The notes under the pieces: model-generated | The model's input: the letters and a program-made list of their open reading frames with translations, nothing else | Told to the model about the DNA's origin: nothing | The model's database searches: none | Made by a program: the position numbers and the translations under genes | Assembly (NCBI RefSeq): GCF_000429165.1 | Contig: NZ_AUBI01000005.1 | Span: 62,001-126,000 of the forward strand | Reading direction: 5' to 3' | Length of the DNA stretch: 64,000 bases | Source of the DNA: Acetobacter nitrogenifigens DSM 23921 = NBRC 105050 | Lineage (GTDB): Bacteria > Pseudomonadota > Alphaproteobacteria > Acetobacterales > Acetobacteraceae | Part shown: one piece after another, positions 54,833 to 64,000 of the stretch | Numbering within the stretch: position 1 is the first letter of the stretch | Layout: each line of letters opens with the position of its first letter

Positions 54833-54873
54833 GATTCACAGGCCGATTCGCGGGGTGTACCGTGACGGTCACG
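54833..54873. promoter_or_regulatory. ftsZ upstream control region: two GANTC sites and a palindrome
   Basis: GATTC occurs at 54833-54837 and 54845-54849, 12 bases apart; GANTC is the CcrM methylation target in alphaproteobacteria. A perfect 6-1-6 palindrome, CGTGAC-G-GTCACG, follows at 54861-54873, 30 bases before the ftsZ ATG. No clear -35/-10 pair is visible. Confidence 0.4.
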
Positions 54874-54902
54874 ACGCCGCATCATCGTCCAAGGAAGCGT
54901 AA

Positions 54903-56426
54903 ATGACCCTGAACCTGACCGTGCCGCCCCAGTCTCACTCCGACTTTACGCCGAAGATTACGGTCATCGGCGTGGGCGGCGGCGGAACGAACGCCGTGGA
55001 CAACATGATCCTCGCCGATCTCAAGGGCGTGGAGTTTGTCGTCGCCAACACCGACGCGCAGCAGCTGATGCATTCGCGTGCGGATCGTCGCATTCAGCTT
55101 GGCCCGCATCTGACGCAGGGACTCGGCGCTGGCGCGAAGCCGGAAATCGGCCGCGCCGCGGCGGAGGAAGCCGGCGATGAACTCGCCCGCCACCTCGACG
55201 GCTCGCACATGGTGTTCGTGACGGCAGGCATGGGCGGCGGCACAGGCACAGGCGCCGCGCCGATCGTGGCGCGCATGGCGCGCGAACGCGGCATCCTGAC
55301 GGTGGGCGTGGTGACGAAGCCGTTCAGCTTTGAGGGGCCGCGCCGCGCCAAGGCGGCGGACGAAGGAATCGCCGAGCTTCAGCAGTATGTCGATACGCTG
55401 ATCGTCATCCCCAACCAGAACCTTTTCCGTCTGGCCAATGAACGCACGACCTACAAGGACGCGTTCAAGATGGCCGACAACGTCCTTTACATGGGCGTGC
55501 GCGGCGTCACGGACCTGATGATGGCCCCCGGCCTCGTCAACCTCGATTTCGCCGACATCCGTACCGTCATGGCCGAGATGGGCAAGGCGATGATGGGCAC
55601 GGGCGAGGCCGAGGGCGACGACCGCGCGCGTCTCGCAGCCGAAGCCGCGATCTCCAACCCTCTTCTCGAAGACACGTCGATGGGCGGCGCGCGCGGCCTG
55701 CTGATCAACATCACGGGCGGCGAAGACATGACGCTGTTCGAAGTCGATCAGGCCGCCAACCGCATCCGTGAAGAAGTCGCGGAGGACGCGAACATCATCT
55801 TCGGTTCCGCTGTCGATGAGTCGCTGAACGGCAAGATCCGCGTTTCGGTCGTCGCTACTGGCATCGACATCCCGACGCAGCGTCCACGTCTGGCGGTTGA
55901 TAACGTCGCCGCCGAGCAGCCTCCCGTCGCCGCGACCGGCACGGACGGCGCCTACGTTACACAGGCAGCCCCTACGGCTCCGGGTTTCGCGCATGGCGTG
56001 AACACGGCGCAGCAGCCTGTCGGTCGCGCGGCGACGCCGGCTTCCGGCGCTCACGCTTCGCCCATGACCGGCGAGGCCGCTCCGTTCGTTGCGCCGACCT
56101 ACCCGTCAGCGCCGCGCCCGACGCCGAACTTCAATATGGAAGCCCCGGCCCGGCCGGCGTCGCCGCGCGCAGGCCTGTTCACCGACGCGACGCGCGGCCC
56201 GGCGCCGCAGGCGCGTGCGCCCGAGCCTCAGCAGGGCCGCAGCCTGTTCGGCATGGTCACCGGCGCTCTCCGCCGTCAGGCTGAACCCCGCGCCGACGCC
56301 GCGCCCGAAAGCGCAGCGCCGCAGATCAACCCGGTGCCGCACGCTCAGGCCGCTCCGACCGTGCGTCCTGCCCAGCCCGACGATACGGGACTGGATATCC
56401 CGGCCTTCATGCGCCGTCCTTCCTAA
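54903..56426 (+). CDS. ftsZ: Division GTPase FtsZ
   Basis: A 507-residue tubulin-like GTPase forming the Z ring. It has [23 protein letters not shown], the tubulin signature [22 protein letters not shown] and a clear C-terminal peptide ([11 protein letters not shown]) for FtsA binding. Between the GTPase part (to about 320) and the tail is a long Pro/Ala/Gln-rich linker of about 170 residues, as in other alphaproteobacteria. AAGGAAG lies before the ATG. A terminator follows at 56488. Confidence 0.97.
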   Translation: MTLNLTVPPQSHSDFTPKITVIGVGGGGTNAVDNMILADLKGVEFVVANTDAQQLMHSRADRRIQLGPHLTQGLGAGAKPEIGRAAAEEAGDELARHLDGSHMVFVTAGMGGGTGTGAAPIVARMARERGILTVGVVTKPFSFEGPRRAKAADEGIAELQQYVDTLIVIPNQNLFRLANERTTYKDAFKMADNVLYMGVRGVTDLMMAPGLVNLDFADIRTVMAEMGKAMMGTGEAEGDDRARLAAEAAISNPLLEDTSMGGARGLLINITGGEDMTLFEVDQAANRIREEVAEDANIIFGSAVDESLNGKIRVSVVATGIDIPTQRPRLAVDNVAAEQPPVAATGTDGAYVTQAAPTAPGFAHGVNTAQQPVGRAATPASGAHASPMTGEAAPFVAPTYPSAPRPTPNFNMEAPARPASPRAGLFTDATRGPAPQARAPEPQQGRSLFGMVTGALRRQAEPRADAAPESAAPQINPVPHAQAAPTVRPAQPDDTGLDIPAFMRRPS

Positions 56427-56487
56427 AAGCAGGCGAACATCGCCCATGCGCAATGGCGTTCGGGGCGCGCTTCACCGCGCACCCCTG

Positions 56488-56524
56488 ACGGGGCCGTCGA
56501 TATGTCGTCGGCCCCGTTTTGTTT
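56488..56524 (+). terminator. Intrinsic terminator after ftsZ
   Basis: ACGGGGCCG (56488-56496) pairs with CGGCCCCGT (56509-56517) around a 12-base loop. TTTTG TTTC follows. A GC-rich 9-pair stem plus T-run is a textbook Rho-independent terminator. Confidence 0.85.
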
Positions 56525-56696
56525 CGCCTCTTGTGACTCCCTCTTCACGCGCGAAGAATTATCCACGCAAAATCAGAAACTTAGATCGTAATATGCCGCA
56601 ATAATCCTTGAATGGAACCAACGCAGGCAAAACTCTATTTTTGTTTCAAACACTGCCCGAACACTTGGATAAATCCGGACGCGCCAGAGAGAAAAA

Positions 56697-57734
56697 ATGG
56701 ACAGCTTCAATCTAGAAGCCGATCTCGTGCCCGGGATCGCAGACGATGACAGATCGTTGCACAATACTGACAAGACAATAGTTGGCCTGTTGCCCGCATC
56801 ATTCACACGCGGCGGCGCTGAGCGCGCGTCTGTGCAGCAGACCTTGCAAAAGAGCATTTCCTGCACCGGCGTCGGTCTTCACACCGGCCGCAAGATCACC
56901 CTGCGGCTGGAACCCGCCGAGGCCGGGTTCGGCATTGTCTTTCATCGCAGCGACCTCGACGCGTCTCCTGTTCCCGCGAGCTACGACGCAGTGATCGACA
57001 CGCGACTCAGCACCGTCATCGGCGCGGCCGAGCAACCGGGCAACCGTATCGCCACGGTCGAGCATCTGATGGCGGCATTGCATGGATGCGGCATCGACAA
57101 CGCATCCATATTCGTCGACGGACCGGAAATCCCGGTGCTCGACGGCTCGTCCGCCGACTTCGTGTTTCTGATCGATTGCGCTGGCGTCCGCGCTCAGGAG
57201 GCTCCCCGACGCGAGATCGAAATCTTGAAGACGGTGCGCGTCGACGAGGGCGACGCCTTCGCCCAGCTCTCGCCGGATGCGCCACAGCGCCTCTCGCTGG
57301 CGATGAGCATAGACTTCCCTGCCCGCGCGATCGGACGACAGGCATTGTCCCTGACCCTTGATCAATCCGGCTTTCGGCGTGAACTCGCCTTCTCGCGAAC
57401 ATTCACCAACCGTCAGGAAATAGAAGCGCTCCACGCGGTTGGCCTTGCTCGCGGCGGCTCCCTGAGCAACGCGATTGTCGTCGAAAACGAAGCGATTCTG
57501 AATCCGACAGGTCTCCGCGCGCCTGACGAATTCGTTCGTCACAAGATGCTGGACGCCGTCGGCGATCTCTACCTCGCCGGAGCGCGGCTGCACGGACGGT
57601 TCACTGGACACAAATCCGGGCACGGCCTCAACAACCGCCTGCTGCGCGCGCTCTTCGCCGATCCACGGGCCTGGCGCTGGGCGGGTTCCGGCCTGACCTA
57701 TCGCCAGCCAGCGCCGCGTCGCGCCGCAGCCTGA
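56697..57734 (+). CDS. lpxC: UDP-3-O-acyl-GlcNAc deacetylase LpxC
   Basis: A 345-residue zinc enzyme for the committed step of lipid A synthesis. Zinc ligands are His123 (TVEHLMAALHG), His282 and Asp286 (FVRHKMLDAVGD). The catalytic His is in HKSGHGLNN, and CTGVGLHTG lies at 56-64. The first 45 residues are an N-terminal extension compared with E. coli LpxC (305 residues). GAGAG lies before the ATG. It is separated from ftsZ by a terminator, so it has its own promoter within 56525-56690; a DnaA-box-like word (TTATCCACG, 56559-56567) is there too. Confidence 0.95.
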   Translation: MDSFNLEADLVPGIADDDRSLHNTDKTIVGLLPASFTRGGAERASVQQTLQKSISCTGVGLHTGRKITLRLEPAEAGFGIVFHRSDLDASPVPASYDAVIDTRLSTVIGAAEQPGNRIATVEHLMAALHGCGIDNASIFVDGPEIPVLDGSSADFVFLIDCAGVRAQEAPRREIEILKTVRVDEGDAFAQLSPDAPQRLSLAMSIDFPARAIGRQALSLTLDQSGFRRELAFSRTFTNRQEIEALHAVGLARGGSLSNAIVVENEAILNPTGLRAPDEFVRHKMLDAVGDLYLAGARLHGRFTGHKSGHGLNNRLLRALFADPRAWRWAGSGLTYRQPAPRRAAA

Positions 57735-57868
57735 AGGCCGGTAGCGGAAAATTCCTCAACTTCGGAAAGCGTCGCCTTCAGGCGCTCTCTCCGCCTTCGC
57801 GGAGCCCCGACGCCTATGCGCGTCGACAATCCGTGTTATAAGCGCAGCCGCAAATTGAGTTTTCCTGA

Positions 57869-58939
57869 GTGAGCAGATACGTGGCAAAACCGTCCTCGCG
57901 CATACCCAACAGAATGTCGACGAGGCTGGCCGGAGTTACCGCCTATGGCGGTTTGTCGTTACTCCTAGCAGGCTGCTCGCTGTTCAAGAACGAGCAGCAG
58001 AAGCCGCCGGAACTTGCGGCGCCCGACACCATGTATAACAACGGCGTCGACGCCCTCCGCACGCATCGTTACGGCCTCGCCGCCGCTGAATTCGAGGCGT
58101 TGCAGCAGAACTACCCCTACTCCGGCTACACGGCGAACTCCCAGTTGATGGAGGGTTACGCCTACTACCTGCAGGACAAATATCCCGAAGCCGCGCAGCA
58201 GCTCGACCGCTTCATCGAATTGCACCCGACATCGGCCGATTCCGCCTATGCGTTCTACCTGCTCGCCCTGTGTTATTATGAGCAGATCGCCGACGTGAAG
58301 CGCGATCAGCAACTGACGCTGGAAGCCATGGGTCGCCTCGAAGATGTCATCGCCCGCTTCCCGCAGTCAAAATACGCACGCGACGCACAGCTGAAAATCG
58401 ATCTTTGCCGCGATCATCTCGCGGGTAAGGAAATGCTCGTCGGGCGGTATTATCAGCAGCAGCACAACTACGAAGGCGCTGTGAATCGCTACCAGCACGT
58501 CGTGCAGGATTACCAGACCACGAATCACGTGGCTGAAGCTCTCGAACGGCTTGTCGAGGTCTATCTCCGGCTTGGCCTGACCGATCAGGCGCGCCAGACA
58601 GGAGCCGTGCTCGCCTACAACTACCCGGGCAGCAAGTGGTATCGATACGCCTACAGCAACCTGAAGAGATATCGCCTGCTTGGCCCAAATATCCCGACAC
58701 CCGGGACGACGGTCGGCGCGCAACCAAACACGAAAGCTGGCTCCACGGAGACCCCCGCCCAGTCGGCAGCGCGAGGCGTTGGCCGTGCGGAAGCGCCGCC
58801 GTCCCTGTCCACCGCGCCTGTCGGCGGCGTCTCCGCCCAGACGCTTCCCTCCGCCGACGGTATGACGCCCACCGGCACCGTGACGCCGCGCCGCCCGACC
58901 ATCACGCGCGCGACGGTGCCGGGGACGTCCGCCCAATAA
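57869..58939 (+). CDS. bamD: Outer-membrane assembly lipoprotein BamD
   Basis: A 356-residue lipoprotein of the BAM complex, which inserts outer-membrane proteins. The lipobox is LLAGC (Cys36). TPR-like helices follow (MYNNGVDALRTHRYGLAAAEFEALQQNYPYS, YALYLLALCYYEQ-like segments, AEALERLVEVYLRLGL). E. coli BamD has 245 residues; here about 90 extra Pro/Thr-rich residues follow residue 265. The start is a GTG at 57869; ATG 57914 would shorten the signal peptide. A TATAAG word at 57837-57842 is a possible -10 element. Confidence 0.93.
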   Translation: MSRYVAKPSSRIPNRMSTRLAGVTAYGGLSLLLAGCSLFKNEQQKPPELAAPDTMYNNGVDALRTHRYGLAAAEFEALQQNYPYSGYTANSQLMEGYAYYLQDKYPEAAQQLDRFIELHPTSADSAYAFYLLALCYYEQIADVKRDQQLTLEAMGRLEDVIARFPQSKYARDAQLKIDLCRDHLAGKEMLVGRYYQQQHNYEGAVNRYQHVVQDYQTTNHVAEALERLVEVYLRLGLTDQARQTGAVLAYNYPGSKWYRYAYSNLKRYRLLGPNIPTPGTTVGAQPNTKAGSTETPAQSAARGVGRAEAPPSLSTAPVGGVSAQTLPSADGMTPTGTVTPRRPTITRATVPGTSAQ

Positions 58940-59308
58940 CAGCGGCGGCGGTTTTTCCGGGTATGACCAGCCACAGGACATCTCGGTTACGTCTGTTCGC
59001 GGCTTGTCCGGCCCGCCGTCGCCGCTTTGACCGGAGGCGCTGTTCCAGATGCCGCGACCTCGGAACGCTCCATTTTGGCGCAGACGTCCCGACTCTCTGT
59101 TTGCAGCACGTTTTTATCTCATCTGACCGGCTGACCGGCGTACAGCTTACGCCTCGGCGCCGAGCAGCGGTCCTGAAACGTTTCAATATGATCGAACGGC
59201 CCCGCCCGGTCACAGCCCGTTTCGGCCCGATACCCCGTCGTCAGCTTCGATCCGGCGGGCAGACTTGAAAAAAGCGCCGCCGCCGTGGGAGGGAAACCAG
59301 CTTCCGCC
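58940..59308. other. Gap between bamD and recN
   Basis: About 370 bases without a convincing gene. One LexA-like word with a mismatch (GTTC-N7-GTCC, 58995-59009) is present. Leftward and rightward frames of around 100-200 codons exist but are Arg-rich shadows typical of GC-rich DNA. Confidence 0.4.
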
Positions 59309-63167
<3,859 letters not shown>

Positions 63168-63398
63168 GGAAACGCTCACGGCGAAAATGTGACGCCAATA
63201 AGGCGACTTACAACGAAATATATCCGTCCAAAAACGTGAGTTGCCGCAACGTCGCTTTCCCGGCATCATGCTTCACCGGGACCGAAACACGTTAGTCGAC
63301 ATAATATTAAATCCCAGCGACGCGTGTCTTCCTTTCAGTCCCTCCCCGGTCCGAGGGCTGTCGGGAGGCGCACGTCGCGTTCGGAGAGAGCGCTCGTC

Positions 63399-64000
63399 AT
63401 GACGAAATGGGTATACAGCTTCGGCGGAGGCCTTAACGAGGGCGGCGCCGGGATGCGCAATCTGCTGGGTGGCAAAGGCGCCAACCTTGCAGAAATGGCG
63501 TCCATCGGGCTGCCCGTACCGCCGGGCTTCACGATTACCACTGAAGTCTGCTCAGCCTTTTACGAGAACGGCAACGCCTATCCGGACGATCTCGCCGGAC
63601 AGGTCGCGACGGCGCTCCACCGCATCGAAACGGCGATGGGCCTGACCTTCGGCGACGCCAACGCGCCTCTGCTGGTTTCCGTGCGCTCCGGCGCCCGCGT
63701 TTCCATGCCTGGCATGATGGACACCGTCCTTAACCTCGGCCTGAATGACGAAACCGTCGAAGGTCTGGCGCGCTCCTCCGGCGACGCCCGTTTCGCGTGG
63801 GACAGCTACCGCCGCTTCATCCAGATGTATGGCTCGGTCGTGATGGGCGTCCCCCATCACCGCTTCGAAGATCTCCTGGAGCAGAGCAAGCGCACGCTCA
63901 ACGTGGCCGACGACACCGCGATTTCCGCCGAAAGCTGGCGCGACGTGGTCGAGGGCTACAAGGAGATCGTGCTCCGCGAGACCGGCAAGCACTTCCCCAC
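63399..64000 (+). CDS. ppdK: Pyruvate, phosphate dikinase, N-terminal part
   Basis: The first 200 codons of a gene that runs off the window end. It begins WVYSFGGGLNEGGAGMRNLLGGKGANLAEMASIGLPVPPGFTITTEVC, followed by LLVSVRSGARVSMPGMMDTVLNLGLND, the nucleotide-binding start of pyruvate phosphate dikinase. FAWDSYRRFIQMYGSVVMGV and the later LRETGKHFP support the dikinase rather than PEP synthase. The enzyme interconverts pyruvate, ATP and phosphate with PEP, AMP and pyrophosphate, which would let the cell make PEP from C2-C3 substrates. GGAGAG lies 10 bases before the ATG. Confidence 0.95.
   Translation, partial: MTKWVYSFGGGLNEGGAGMRNLLGGKGANLAEMASIGLPVPPGFTITTEVCSAFYENGNAYPDDLAGQVATALHRIETAMGLTFGDANAPLLVSVRSGARVSMPGMMDTVLNLGLNDETVEGLARSSGDARFAWDSYRRFIQMYGSVVMGVPHHRFEDLLEQSKRTLNVADDTAISAESWRDVVEGYKEIVLRETGKHFP

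Noticed and set aside
58995..59009. GTTC-N7-GTCC, a LexA-like word 300 bases upstream of recN
   Set aside because: One mismatch in eight fixed bases is likely by chance in this length, and it is far from the recN start with no promoter beside it.
63259..63280. CCCGG/CCGGG hairpin between ligA and ppdK
   Set aside because: Short stem, no T-run; not enough to call a terminator for ligA.

Overview
This window comes from the chromosome of a GC-rich alphaproteobacterium, most likely an acetic acid bacterium or close relative (Acetobacteraceae). The grounds are the gene order mraZ-rsmH-ftsL-ftsI-murE-murF-mraY-murD-ftsW-murG-murC-murB-ddl-ftsQ-ftsA-ftsZ-lpxC followed by bamD-recN-ligA and pyruvate phosphate dikinase, a class A RNase P RNA, FtsZ ending in an alphaproteobacterial-type LDIPAFMRR tail, and a GTTC-N7-GTTC LexA-type site. 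No tRNA, rRNA, insertion sequence, prophage or CRISPR array was seen.

Layout. Bases 1-4600 hold four rightward genes (cyclic amidohydrolase, M20 carbamoyl-amino-acid amidohydrolase, DUF917 protein, divergent urocanase). Together they match the steps that take (S-methyl)thiourocanate to glutamate. From 4704 to 7851 a di-heme cytochrome c peroxidase and an exported phospholipase C-type phosphoesterase run leftward. From 8775 to 21259 lies a type II secretion system in two divergent blocks: gspO-L-M-D-K leftward and gspE-F-H-I-J plus a gspC/N-like gene rightward. gspG and a lytic transglycosylase sit at the left edge. From 21551 to 34909 is a mixed housekeeping and stress region: GNAT, nucleotidyltransferase, two exported methyltransferase-like paralogues, ZntB-type transporter, two-component system, SMR pump, a cysteine desulfurase-ferredoxin-MnmA sulfur relay, a divergent nsrR-hmp pair, and an esterase.

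rnpB occupies about 35003-35410. It is followed by an 850-base non-coding region with two regulatory arrays. One is a leftward promoter with a LexA-type site between its -35 and -10 elements. The other is a phased set of TGGGN boxes, the known MraZ target, in front of mraZ. From 36346 to 57734 the division and cell-wall cluster is almost continuous, most genes being joined by 4-base ATGA overlaps. The main breaks are a 160-base gap before ftsI, a terminator-like hairpin plus GANTC sites between ftsA and ftsZ, and a strong terminator after ftsZ. bamD, recN, ligA and the start of ppdK finish the window.

How it fits together. The secretion system probably exports nearby signal-peptide enzymes such as the phosphoesterase. 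The division cluster seems to have three separate inputs: MraZ autoregulation, a neighbouring SOS-type promoter, and a separate ftsZ unit. The most unusual signals are the thiourocanate-type operon with a urocanase lacking the signature cysteine, the LexA-type leftward promoter beside the division cluster, and the five-box MraZ array. All functional calls rest on reading motifs by eye; no database search was run.
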